From assembly GCA_947258835.1 (NCBI GenBank), contig CAMYJY010000002.1, positions 1 to 10,678 on the forward strand: DNA of 10,678 nt, in the 5' to 3' direction. Positions 1 to 6,147 of the stretch are shown here, one piece after another. The notes beneath the pieces are model-generated. The model saw only the letters and a program-made list of their open reading frames with translations, did not search any database and was not told where the DNA came from. Numbering within the stretch: position 1 is the first letter of the stretch; every line of letters begins with the position of its first letter. This DNA comes from an uncultured Pirellulales bacterium. Lineage in GTDB: Bacteria; Planctomycetota; Planctomycetia; Pirellulales; Lacipirellulaceae. The position numbers and the translations under genes were made by a program.

Positions 1-14
1 ATTTGGATATTCTG

Positions 15-30
15 TTTGCAGGCCTGCAAA
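15..30. repeat. perfect 16-bp palindrome
   Basis: The two 8-base halves, TTTGCAGG and CCTGCAAA, are exact reverse complements with no spacer. This is the form of a dimeric-regulator operator, but no promoter or regulated gene can be assigned inside the window. No T-run follows on either strand, so a terminator is unlikely. A gene starting left of the window on the minus strand, for example acpP, would be a natural target. That is inference only. Confidence 0.4.
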
Positions 31-87
31 AGATGGCTTATCGCACGTCCCAAAACCGTCTGGTGTTGCTAGCTTTCTCGGCTGCTG

Positions 88-151
88 CACAACTCCGGTG
101 TGCCACAACTCCAGTGTGCCACAACTCCGGTGTGCCACAACTCCGGTGTGG
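88..151. repeat. four tandem 16-bp repeats
   Basis: Four head-to-tail units of CACAACTCCGGTGTGC start at 88, 104, 120 and 136. Unit 2 differs by one base (CCAG for CCGG) and unit 4 ends in G instead of C. There is no spacer between units, so this is a short tandem array and not a CRISPR. Each unit is itself a loose palindrome, with CACA at one end and TGTG at the other. Copy number may vary between strains. Confidence 0.85.
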
Positions 152-157
152 TTGTGG
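135..157. repeat. hairpin at end of tandem array
   Basis: CCACAAC (135-141) and GTTGTGG (151-157) are exact reverse complements around a 9-base loop. The left arm is part of the fourth tandem unit and the right arm lies mostly outside the array. No T-run follows closely on the plus strand. It could cap a transcript or be a by-product of the repeat; I cannot tell which. Confidence 0.45.
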
Positions 158-318
158 GGTCTTCGTTCGCCTGGAAATACATTAAAGGATTTTCCGAAAA
201 AAATATAGCGCTGCCGAGGGGTAAAATTGTGGGAGGCCACCTGGGCGCCGCCCACGTGCAGGAAACCTACGTCATCGCTGTAAATTTGTAAGGGAGGTCA
301 AGGTATAGCGTTTCTCCG

Positions 319-358
319 AAAAAATGTCTAGGTCGTCTGCGGGGAGGGGCATCGACCT
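319..358 (-). terminator. possible intrinsic terminator after fabG
   Basis: Read on the minus strand, downstream of the fabG stop, AGGTCG (358-353) pairs with CGACCT (335-330) around a GC-rich loop. An overlapping 7-bp alternative, GGGGAGG with CCTCCCC, is also possible. A run of six T (324-319) follows five bases after the stem. The stem is short and the T-run slightly displaced, so this is only a plausible terminator. It would end the rpmF-fabD-fabG transcript before any acpP further left. Confidence 0.35.
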
Positions 359-399
359 CCCCCGGGACTCTCTGTACTGGGATCGCGATACGAGCTGCC

Positions 400-1167
400 T
401 CAGGCGGTGAGGCCGCCATCCAGGGTGAGCACTTGGCCCGTAATGTACGCACCGGATTCGCTGGCCAGGTACAGCACCGCATCGGCAACTTCGGCTGCTT
501 CTCCGAGGCGTTTGGCAGGCACGCGCTTCTTGACTTCATCTTGCACGGCTGGGCCCAGTGCGTCGGTCATTTCCGTGGCGATGAACCCCGGGCAAATGGC
601 ATTTACGGTAACCTTGCGGCCAGCGATTTCACGCGCGACCGTTTGTGTCAGCCCAATGATGCCGGCCTTGGAGGCCGAATAGTTGGCTTGGCCCGGATTT
701 CCCATGATGCCCGAGACGCTTGAGATGTTGATGATGCGCCCGTAGCGCTTCCGCATCATGGCCTGGATACCGGCCCGGGTGAACAGGAAGACGGAGCGCA
801 GGTTGGTCGCAATCACGTCATCCCACTCTTCATCGCTCATCCGCGGGATCAGTGTGTCACGCGTGATGCCCGCATTGTTCACCAGGATGTCAATTTTTTC
901 CCATTGGTCCACTACGGCCTCGATAACTTGGGTAGCTGCCGCGGAATCGGTGACATCGCAGGCAAACACGGCGGCTGTGCCGCCGGCCGCGGAGATTTCG
1001 TGGGCCGTTTCCTGGAGTTTTTCTTGATTGCGTGCAATGCAGGCAACCCGGGCACCGGCAGCACCCAAGGTGACCGCAATGGCTTTGCCAATCCCGCGCG
1101 AAGCACCTGTGACAACCGCAACTTGATCCGAGAGATCTACTTGAATGCGACGGTTTGCAGCGGACAT
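400..1167 (-). CDS. fabG: 3-oxoacyl-[acyl-carrier-protein] reductase FabG
   Basis: FabG performs the NADPH-dependent first reduction of each fatty-acid elongation cycle, turning 3-oxoacyl-ACP into 3-hydroxyacyl-ACP in the cytosol. The 255-residue product is a classical short-chain dehydrogenase. It has the cofactor loop TGASRGIG at 20-27, NNAG at 97-100, Asn122, catalytic Ser150 in NISSVSG, and YSASK with Tyr163 and Lys167. GITRD just after NNAG and the basic stretch RKRYGR before the serine are typical of FabG and fit ACP contact. The C-terminus LTLDGG is also typical. I chose ATG at 1167 because GAGGAA lies about eight bases upstream. An in-frame TTG at 1203 would add 12 residues. It lies 132 bp after fabD on the same strand. 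The family is large, but fabD next door makes FabG the best call. Confidence 0.95.
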   Translation of the reverse strand: MSAANRRIQVDLSDQVAVVTGASRGIGKAIAVTLGAAGARVACIARNQEKLQETAHEISAAGGTAAVFACDVTDSAAATQVIEAVVDQWEKIDILVNNAGITRDTLIPRMSDEEWDDVIATNLRSVFLFTRAGIQAMMRKRYGRIINISSVSGIMGNPGQANYSASKAGIIGLTQTVAREIAGRKVTVNAICPGFIATEMTDALGPAVQDEVKKRVPAKRLGEAAEVADAVLYLASESGAYITGQVLTLDGGLTA

Positions 1168-1299
1168 AATTTGTTCCTCAGAATCAGTCGATGGAAAATA
1201 CAACGTGCCTCATTGGCCGACGAACAGATACTCTGGGAGAGTGCTGCCAGCACAAGTTGTGTTGTCGCGGATGTTCGATTCGCGGAACGGGCGGGTGCA

Positions 1300-2217
1300 C
1301 TAGGCCGCCACATTTTCGCAGGGAAATTTGCGGGCCACTCGCTTCAGGAGCCCACGCAACACGCGTCCGGGGCCGATTTCGTAGCAGTGCGTAATGCCAT
1401 ATTGATCAATCATCCACCGCATGGAAGCCTCCCACAGCACGGGCTGCACGAGTTGTTTCACCAACAAGGAGCGAATTTCTTCCGGATCGGTATGGGGCTG
1501 CGCATCGACATTGGAAAGCACCGGGATGCGTGGTGTGCGGACTTCGACATCCGCGACAGCTGCGGTTAGTTTTTCCACTGCCGGTTGCATCAGCGGCGTG
1601 TGGAAGGCCCCGGCCACTGCCAGGGGGATCACCTTGATGGCACCCGCGGCCAGGGCCAGCGGCACCAGCCGTTTACAGGCTGCTTGGGAGCCGGAAACCA
1701 CAATGTTGCCTGGGCAGAGGTAATTCGCGAGCTGCAAAACATCCTCTGCATCTTCCCGGGCCTGGTCGCAGAGTGTTGCCAGCAGGGCTGGCTCCACTCC
1801 GAGGACACTCACCATCCCGCTCGGCACCGCATCGGCCGCGGCTTGCATGGCTTGTCCCCGGGTGTGCACCAGTTGGAGGCCGGATACAAAGTCAATTGCT
1901 CCAGCAAAGACCAGCGCCGTGTACTCACCCAGGCTGAGCCCGGCGGTAAGTTCGCAGGTTGGGACCATCTCCGGCGACTCTTGCTGGAGTTGCTCGAGGG
2001 CGGCCAGGCTGCAGACGAACAAGGCCGGTTGGCTGTAAGCGGTGGCGTCCAATTTTTCAGCTGGGCCGTGGGTGCACAGTTCGAGCAGGTCGTAGCCTAG
2101 CAGCTCTGCCGCCTGGTCAAAGAGGGAACGGGCGGCGGGTAAGGAGGCTGCCAACTCGGCACCCATGCCGATTGTCTGGGCTCCTTGGCCGGGAAAAAGA
2201 AACGCGGTTTTAGTCAT
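1300..2217 (-). CDS. fabD: malonyl-CoA:ACP transacylase FabD
   Basis: FabD moves the malonyl group from CoA to acyl carrier protein, supplying the extender unit for fatty-acid synthesis. The 305-residue length is normal for the family. Visible landmarks are GQGAQ at 10-14, the nucleophile Ser95 in GLSLGEY, Arg120 in HTRGQ, the catalytic His206 in AGAFHTPLM, and Gln255 in LVKQL. Together these match the Ser/Arg/His/Gln set of E. coli FabD. The residue before the nucleophile is Leu94, where the textbook motif has His (GHSLG). This Leu form, along with NYLCPGN and NVDAQPH, resembles plant plastid FabD as I remember it. ATG at 2217 is the only sensible start; no clear ribosome-binding site precedes it. 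It lies 183 bp after rpmF and 132 bp before fabG, all on one strand. Confidence 0.95.
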   Translation of the reverse strand: MTKTAFLFPGQGAQTIGMGAELAASLPAARSLFDQAAELLGYDLLELCTHGPAEKLDATAYSQPALFVCSLAALEQLQQESPEMVPTCELTAGLSLGEYTALVFAGAIDFVSGLQLVHTRGQAMQAAADAVPSGMVSVLGVEPALLATLCDQAREDAEDVLQLANYLCPGNIVVSGSQAACKRLVPLALAAGAIKVIPLAVAGAFHTPLMQPAVEKLTAAVADVEVRTPRIPVLSNVDAQPHTDPEEIRSLLVKQLVQPVLWEASMRWMIDQYGITHCYEIGPGRVLRGLLKRVARKFPCENVAA

Positions 2218-2400
2218 GGGACTTGGTGACGGAAGGGCCTAGGTGTCTGGGCGGGGATGTGGTACCTGGGGGGGCCAGTCAGGTCGGGCGGTAAACGCCA
2301 GAGGGGGCAGCCTCAGTCGGCACGCCTGTGCCCCAATTCGCTCTCTCACAGGTCCCGGCTGGAACTGCGACATCTGGAACTGCGGCATACTGTGGCAGAT
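2218..2400. other. rpmF-fabD gap with a 15-bp direct repeat
   Basis: This 183-bp space is where plsX and fabH stand in the classical cluster. No remnant of either is readable. It contains two adjacent 15-bp units differing by one base, CTGGAACTGCGACAT (2359-2373) and CTGGAACTGCGGCAT (2374-2388), close to the rpmF stop. It could hold the promoter or leader for fabD, but I see no convincing promoter. Confidence 0.4.
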
Positions 2401-2580
2401 TTAAGCTTCTGTTTCAACAACAGTCCGGCCCATGTAGTGGCCACAATTGGGGCAAGCCACGTGCGTGGGCGTGGCCGTACCGCATTTGGAGCAGGCCTGC
2501 AGTTGTTTGGCGGTCAGCCGATCGTGAGATCGACGCTTGCCGGAGCGGGAATTGGAGTGTTTGCGTTTGGGTACAGCCAT
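2401..2580 (-). CDS. rpmF: 50S ribosomal protein L32
   Basis: L32 is a small protein of the large ribosomal subunit. The 59-residue product opens with MAVPKRKHSNSRSGKRR, a highly characteristic basic L32 start. It then has a zinc ribbon of two CxxC pairs, Cys30/Cys33 and Cys43/Cys46, so this is the zinc-binding paralogue type. Upstream in-frame codons could extend the frame to 2760, but that extension does not resemble L32, so ATG at 2580 is the start. The ribosome-binding site is weak. It is the first gene of a minus-strand run rpmF, fabD, fabG, an arrangement seen in many bacteria, usually with plsX and fabH between. Divergent from the hydrolase gene at 2907. Confidence 0.96.
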   Translation of the reverse strand: MAVPKRKHSNSRSGKRRSHDRLTAKQLQACSKCGTATPTHVACPNCGHYMGRTVVETEA

Positions 2581-2906
2581 GGATGGTACGGCTCGGTCTG
2601 GAGCAGAGAGAACATTGAATAACGAATCCCATAAAATAGGGTGAAACGGGCTGCAGACCAAGCCCCTGGGCCAAGAAAAATCGTTACGGCTCCGCCGGGG
2701 GGCCTGTCCCAGGCGACTGGTCTGTTGCCCTGGCGGTGCTGCAGGAGTATCCGTAACCAATTGTCAAAATTGGCTTTATGTCAAATTTGGTCGATAAATT
2801 CCGGCTTTGTGGAGACCTTGTTTTCAGTTTGGGTTATGCTTAGAGGCCAACCGGTTGCTGGAACCGGTGTGCTGGCACCCGAGAGGTCCCACCCGCTGGT
2901 AGTTCG
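2581..2906. other. divergent intergenic region rpmF / hydrolase
   Basis: This 326-bp region separates divergently read genes, so it should carry promoters for both. I see no gene. Two near-identical 11-bp words, GTCAAAATTGG (2763-2773) and GTCAAATTTGG (2780-2790), repeat with a 17-bp period. Another pair, AACCGGTTGCTGG (2849-2861) and AACCGGTGTGCTGG (2862-2875), sits just upstream of the hydrolase start. The rpmF side has an AT-rich patch near 2620-2640, but no clear -35/-10 pair. Confidence 0.5.
2770..2798 (+). promoter_or_regulatory. possible sigma-70-type promoter for the hydrolase
   Basis: TTGGCT (2770-2775) and GATAAA (2793-2798) are separated by 17 bases, each matching four of six consensus positions. 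It would give a leader of about 100 bases before the ATG at 2907. The -35 element sits inside the direct-repeat pair described for this region. Planctomycete promoters are poorly defined, so this is tentative. Confidence 0.25.
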
Positions 2907-3689
2907 ATGTTGATTGACCAAATTTGGACGGGTAGTGCCCTCCGCAATTTCAATTATTTGGTAGCGTGTCCCGCAACCGGGCAGGCGCTGGCCGTCGATC
3001 CGCTCGATCACCAGGGGTGCTTAGCCCGCGCCCGCAGCCGGGGGTGGGAGATCACCCACATCCTCAACACGCACCACCACGCCGACCACATAGGTGGCAA
3101 TCGACCGTTGATTGAAGCTACCGGGGCCCAGCTGTTGGCGCACGCCCGCGCGGACATCCAGGGAATCGATCGTGGCCTGCGGGCGGGCGACGTGGTCCGC
3201 GTGGGCGCGTCGGTGGAGCTGCTGGTACTGGACACGCCTGGCCATACGCTGAGCCACGTCTGCCTGTTGGCGCAGTCGGAGCCGGCTGCCTTGTTGAGCG
3301 GGGACACCCTGTTTCACGCGGGTGTGGGCAACTGCTTGCATGGCGGTGATCCCCAGGCATTGTGGGACACGTTTGTCGCGCAGCTCTTCGAACTGCCTGA
3401 TGATGTCCGCGTCTACCCGGGGCACGATTACTTGGCCCACAACCTCCGGTTTACGTTGGAGCTGGAGCCTGAAAACCAGCGGGCCCGGGAGTTGCTTGAC
3501 AATTTGCCTGCCGTTGATGCGGAGCCGGTGATCACGACGATCGGCCTGGAGCGTGAAATCAACACGTTTTTTCGGCTCGACGTGCCCACGGTGATTCGGC
3601 GTCTGCGGGCGTCACGGCCCGCGCTCTCGGAGCATCCCACACCGCAGGAAGTCTTCCTCCAGCTCCGTGCGTTGCGTAACCTGTGGTAA
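2907..3689 (+). CDS. glyoxalase II-type metallo-beta-lactamase-fold hydrolase
   Basis: The likely reaction is hydrolysis of a thioester such as S-lactoylglutathione, the second step of methylglyoxal detoxification, in the cytosol. The 260-residue length fits glyoxalase II. The metal site is complete: THHHADH gives His56, His58, Asp60 and His61; His113 lies in DTPGH, Asp133 in SGDTLF and His173 in YPGHDY. The PGHDYLAHNLRF stretch and a C-terminal segment (INTFFR, then LRALRNLW ending the protein) look like the glyoxalase II C-terminal domain. The usual GRFFEG region is replaced by GVGNCLHGG, so the true substrate may differ; a related thioesterase or sulfur enzyme cannot be excluded. ATG at 2907 lacks a good ribosome-binding site. 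A glutaredoxin-like gene follows 53 bp later, which supports a role with low-molecular-weight thiols. Confidence 0.8.
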   Translation: MLIDQIWTGSALRNFNYLVACPATGQALAVDPLDHQGCLARARSRGWEITHILNTHHHADHIGGNRPLIEATGAQLLAHARADIQGIDRGLRAGDVVRVGASVELLVLDTPGHTLSHVCLLAQSEPAALLSGDTLFHAGVGNCLHGGDPQALWDTFVAQLFELPDDVRVYPGHDYLAHNLRFTLELEPENQRARELLDNLPAVDAEPVITTIGLEREINTFFRLDVPTVIRRLRASRPALSEHPTPQEVFLQLRALRNLW

Positions 3690-3742
3690 GGGCACTGCGA
3701 CGGGTAGTGCCTCTCCAGCGACCCTCGAAGGAAAAATTTGTC

Positions 3743-4000
3743 ATGGCGAAGATGTCTTTATATTACCTTCCCAGCTGTCCCTATTGCCAGAAGGTGCTGC
3801 AGGCTCTCGGCGAGCTGGGCCTCGATGCCATCGAGTTGCGTGATAAGCGCGCGGAGCCGCAGTACGAGGAAGAACTACAGGCCGCTACGGGCCGCACCAT
3901 GGTTCCTTGTTTGCGGATAGAGCGTGAAGGTGGCGACCAGTGGATGCACGAGTCGGACGATATTGTAGACTATCTGCGGGCCTTGCCCGCAGGTAGCTAG
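3743..4000 (+). CDS. glutaredoxin / GST N-terminal domain protein
   Basis: This is a small thiol-disulfide oxidoreductase of the thioredoxin fold, 85 residues. It has the redox motif CPYC at 12-15, the cis-proline region TMVPCL with Pro55, and the thiol-tripeptide-binding type ending ESDDIVDYL at 70-78. That ending is shared by glutaredoxins and by the N-terminal domain of glutathione S-transferases. The protein is complete without a GST C-terminal domain. ATG at 3743 was chosen because GAAGGA (3727-3732) lies ten bases upstream; a GTG at 3683 overlapping the hydrolase stop is possible but adds unlike residues. Probably co-transcribed with the hydrolase. The exact electron donor or thiol cannot be read from the sequence. 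Confidence 0.85.
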   Translation: MAKMSLYYLPSCPYCQKVLQALGELGLDAIELRDKRAEPQYEEELQAATGRTMVPCLRIEREGGDQWMHESDDIVDYLRALPAGS

Positions 4001-4121
4001 GCTTGCCAGCGGCCAATCGACGTCGTATCGTGGCCTCCGCTCGAAAACACTCCGTGCCCCAGGGTTGGTCTGAGTCACTCGAAAAAATACGTAGCTCCGG
4101 GGCATGTTTGCTGAAAATATT

Positions 4122-4203
4122 GAACCACGACGAAACAACGGAAACAACGAATCAATAAACGAATATAGCCCCTGTTCGTCGTCGCGTTGTTTCGTTGTGG
4201 TTC
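4122..4203. repeat. 19-bp inverted repeat, dispersed-repeat type
   Basis: The left arm (4122-4140) and right arm (4185-4203) pair over 19 bases with one mismatch, around a 44-base centre. The left arm is followed by a second copy of GAAACAACG. Words such as GAACCACGACGAAACAACG remind me of intergenic repeats scattered through planctomycete genomes, so this may be one copy of a family. I cannot confirm its copy number here. Confidence 0.6.
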
Positions 4204-4281
4204 CTTATTTATCGAGTAGGCGCAGGACTTGAGTCTTTCGCTCACGATATTTAATTGGTTCTCGAGTTTTTTGTCCCAATA

Positions 4282-4320
4282 CCTCACCCCCGATCAAGTA
4301 CGGCTTGATCGGGGGTGAGG
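4282..4320 (+). promoter_or_regulatory. perfect 17-bp hairpin before the ABC ATPase start
   Basis: Arms 4282-4298 and 4304-4320 are exact reverse complements with a 5-base loop (TACGG). No T-run follows on either strand, so it is not a standard terminator. The right arm ends in GGGGGTGAGG, the best Shine-Dalgarno-like sequence near the gene, 15 bases before the ATG at 4336. In RNA this would be buried in the stem. It may therefore limit translation of the transporter, or it may be a mobile palindromic repeat or a processing site. Confidence 0.6.
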
Positions 4321-4335
4321 CACCTGCATATCACC

Positions 4336-5286
4336 ATGATGCCGACTACGAATCCAGCGCTGGAAATCCGTAACCTCAGCAAGACCTATCGTGATGGCAC
4401 GGTGGCCTTGCAAGGAATTGACCTAGAAGTTCCGCCCGGGGAGTTTTTTGGGTTGCTGGGACCGAATGGGGCGGGGAAATCGACCACGATCGGCATTGTG
4501 ACCTCGCTGGTCACGAAGAGTGCGGGGGCGGTGCGGGCCTTTGGCATCGATCTGGATCACGACCCGGCGGGCATGAAACGGCAGATTGGTCTGGTTCCGC
4601 AAGAGTTCAATTTCAACCAGTTCGAGCAGGTGCAGCAGATTGTGATGCAGCAGGCCGGCTACTACGGCATGCCCCGCGGCCCGGCCCGCGAGCAAACGGA
4701 AAAGTACCTGCGGAAGATGGGCCTGTGGGAGAAGCGCCAGACGGGGGCACGGATGTTGTCGGGCGGTATGAAACGCCGGTTGATGATCGCCCGGGCGCTG
4801 GTGCATGAGCCGCAGTTGCTGATTCTGGACGAGCCCACCGCCGGTGTGGACATCGAGTTGCGGCGGGCCACCTGGTCCCTGTTGGAAGAAATCAACGACC
4901 AGGGGACCACCGTGATTCTGACCACCCATTATCTGGAGGAGGCCGAGGCCCTGTGTCGCCACATTGCCATCATCGATCACGGCCGCATCGTTGAGAACAC
5001 GGACAAAAAATCGCTGCTGGCCAAGTTGAACGTGGAGACGTTTGTGCTGGACTTGGAGACGGCGGCACCGGAGGCACTGTTGGTGGACGGTTACGCCCAC
5101 CGCCTGGTCGACCCGCTGACGCTGGAAATTGATGTACCGAAGGAACGGTCGCTGAATGAAGTTTTTGCCATCCTCTCCCGGCAGCACGTGAATGTGTTGT
5201 CTTTGCGTAACAAGGCCAATCGTCTCGAAGAGCTGTTTGTGAACCTAGTCGAAAAGAAGGGACAAAACGCTGATGCTGCCGAATGA
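4336..5286 (+). CDS. yadG: ABC transporter ATP-binding protein, YadG family
   Basis: This is the ATPase of an ABC-2 type exporter, acting at the inner face of the cytoplasmic membrane with the permease encoded next. The 316-residue product has Walker A GPNGAGKST (42-50), the Q-loop Gln89 in VPQEF, signature LSGGM (141-145), Walker B LLILDEP (161-167) and the H-loop His198. The C-terminal part, including LLAKLNVETFVLDLE and NKANRLEELFVNLV, closely follows E. coli YadG as I remember it; this is more specific than the generic CcmA/DrrA level. ATG at 4336 or 4339 is chosen; a GTG at 4315 lies inside the hairpin and would add seven residues. The gene overlaps the permease by 14 bp. The substrate is unknown. 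Confidence 0.92.
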   Translation: MMPTTNPALEIRNLSKTYRDGTVALQGIDLEVPPGEFFGLLGPNGAGKSTTIGIVTSLVTKSAGAVRAFGIDLDHDPAGMKRQIGLVPQEFNFNQFEQVQQIVMQQAGYYGMPRGPAREQTEKYLRKMGLWEKRQTGARMLSGGMKRRLMIARALVHEPQLLILDEPTAGVDIELRRATWSLLEEINDQGTTVILTTHYLEEAEALCRHIAIIDHGRIVENTDKKSLLAKLNVETFVLDLETAAPEALLVDGYAHRLVDPLTLEIDVPKERSLNEVFAILSRQHVNVLSLRNKANRLEELFVNLVEKKGQNADAAE

Positions 5287-6091
5287 ACCCAGCGGCTCCA
5301 GTTGGCGAGCGAACTTGATTGGTCTGCAGACGATCGTGATCAAGGAAGTCACGCGGTTGCTGCGGATCTGGCCGCAAACCATTTTGCCGCCGGTGATCAC
5401 GACCACGCTGTACTTCATTATTTTTGGCAAGGTCATCGGGTCCCGTGTGGGCACGATGGGAGGCGTGCCCTACATGCAGTTCATTGTCCCGGGGCTGGTG
5501 ATGATGAGCGTGATCAACAATTCGTACAGCAATGTGGTTTCTTCCTTCTTTTCGTCGAAATTTCAGCGGAACGTGGAGGAGCTACTGGTTTCACCGTTAC
5601 CCAACAGTATCATTCTGCTGGGCTACATGAGTGGGGGGATTGCACGGGCGCTGCTGGTAGGCTGTTTGGTGCTGCTAGTCAGCATGTTGTTCATGCAGAC
5701 GACCACCCTCTACAGTATTCCCATCACTCTGGCGGTGGCTTTCTTGACCGCTGCGTTATTTTCGATTGGCGGCTTTCTCAACGCCATGCTGGCCCGCAAG
5801 TTTGACGACATTGCCATCATTCCCACGTTCGTTTTGACGCCGCTGACTTATCTGGGCGGTGTGTTTTACTCGATTACTTTGTTGCCGGAGCCGTGGCAAA
5901 CAATCTCGCGCTGCAATCCGATCGTGTACATGGTGAGCGCGTTTCGCTACGGGATTCTGAAACACCAGCTCAGCAGCGACATGATCGACATCGAGATCGG
6001 CCTGGCCTTTGCGGCGATCGGGCTGTTCATTGTCGGGTTGTTTGGATTGGCCTTGTGGATGCTGAAGCAGGGGATCGGGTTGCGGACGTAG
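5273..6091 (+). CDS. yadH: ABC-2 type transporter permease, YadH family
   Basis: This is the membrane subunit of the exporter powered by the preceding ATPase. The 272 residues hold about six hydrophobic segments, near 37-56, 66-90, 113-138, 147-170, 182-201 and 243-263. Family landmarks are the RIWPQTILPPVITTTLYFII start of the first segment, YMQFIVPGL, KFQRNVEELLVSPLP and FVLTPLTYLGGVFYS, then NPIVYM and FRYG. These agree with E. coli YadH from memory along most of the length. ATG at 5273 is preceded by AAGGGA ten bases upstream, inside the end of yadG, so the two are translationally linked. Substrate unknown; membership in the ABC-2 permease family is very secure. Confidence 0.93.
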   Translation: MLPNEPSGSSWRANLIGLQTIVIKEVTRLLRIWPQTILPPVITTTLYFIIFGKVIGSRVGTMGGVPYMQFIVPGLVMMSVINNSYSNVVSSFFSSKFQRNVEELLVSPLPNSIILLGYMSGGIARALLVGCLVLLVSMLFMQTTTLYSIPITLAVAFLTAALFSIGGFLNAMLARKFDDIAIIPTFVLTPLTYLGGVFYSITLLPEPWQTISRCNPIVYMVSAFRYGILKHQLSSDMIDIEIGLAFAAIGLFIVGLFGLALWMLKQGIGLRT

Positions 6092-6147
6092 GACACTCTG
6101 TTATCAAAATGGTCGACGATTTGAGTGTGACAGCGAGGGGCGGTGGA

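Larger units (their letters stand above)
1..399. other. gene-free repeat-bearing region downstream of fabG
   Basis: I see no convincing gene here. Open frames in it are short, low in family-like texture and driven by the tandem repeat. It holds a perfect 16-bp palindrome (15-30), four tandem 16-bp units (88-151), a 7-bp hairpin overlapping the last unit (135-157), a compact GC hairpin (TGGGC-GCC-GCCCA) near 242-254, and a possible terminator for fabG (319-358). Two copies of the words TATAGCG and TCCGAAAAAA occur near 192-210 and 304-324. In many bacteria acpP follows fabG directly. No acyl-carrier-protein motif (DSL) is readable here on the minus strand, so acpP, if linked, would lie beyond the left edge. 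Confidence 0.6.
4001..4335. other. intergenic region with two strong inverted repeats
   Basis: No gene is supported in these 335 bases. The left part (4001-4120) shows only weak pairing possibilities, such as TGCCCC at 4055 with GGGGCA at 4099. The middle holds a 19-bp imperfect inverted repeat (4122-4203). The right end holds a perfect 17-bp stem (4282-4320) against the ABC transporter start. No clear promoter for the transporter was found, although the region 4204-4281 is AT-richer. Confidence 0.6.

Noticed and set aside
88..151. CRISPR array
   Set aside because: The repeats abut with no spacers and no cas gene is in the window.
1..399. acpP downstream of fabG
   Set aside because: No acyl-carrier-protein frame or DSL phosphopantetheine motif can be read on the minus strand in this stretch.
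904..1569. A 221-codon open frame on the plus strand opposite fabG and fabD
   Set aside because: It lies over two well-supported enzymes, has no family texture, and is explained by the codon bias of the GC-rich genes on the other strand.
2581..2760. N-terminal extension of L32 to 119 residues
   Set aside because: The extra residues do not resemble any L32, and the family start MAVPKRK is at 2580.
4282..4320. Intrinsic terminator
   Set aside because: The stem is very strong, but no T-run follows it on either strand.
4423..5187. A 254-codon open frame on the minus strand opposite yadG
   Set aside because: Its product is rich in Gln, His and Arg in a way typical of antisense frames, and the plus-strand ATPase is unmistakable.
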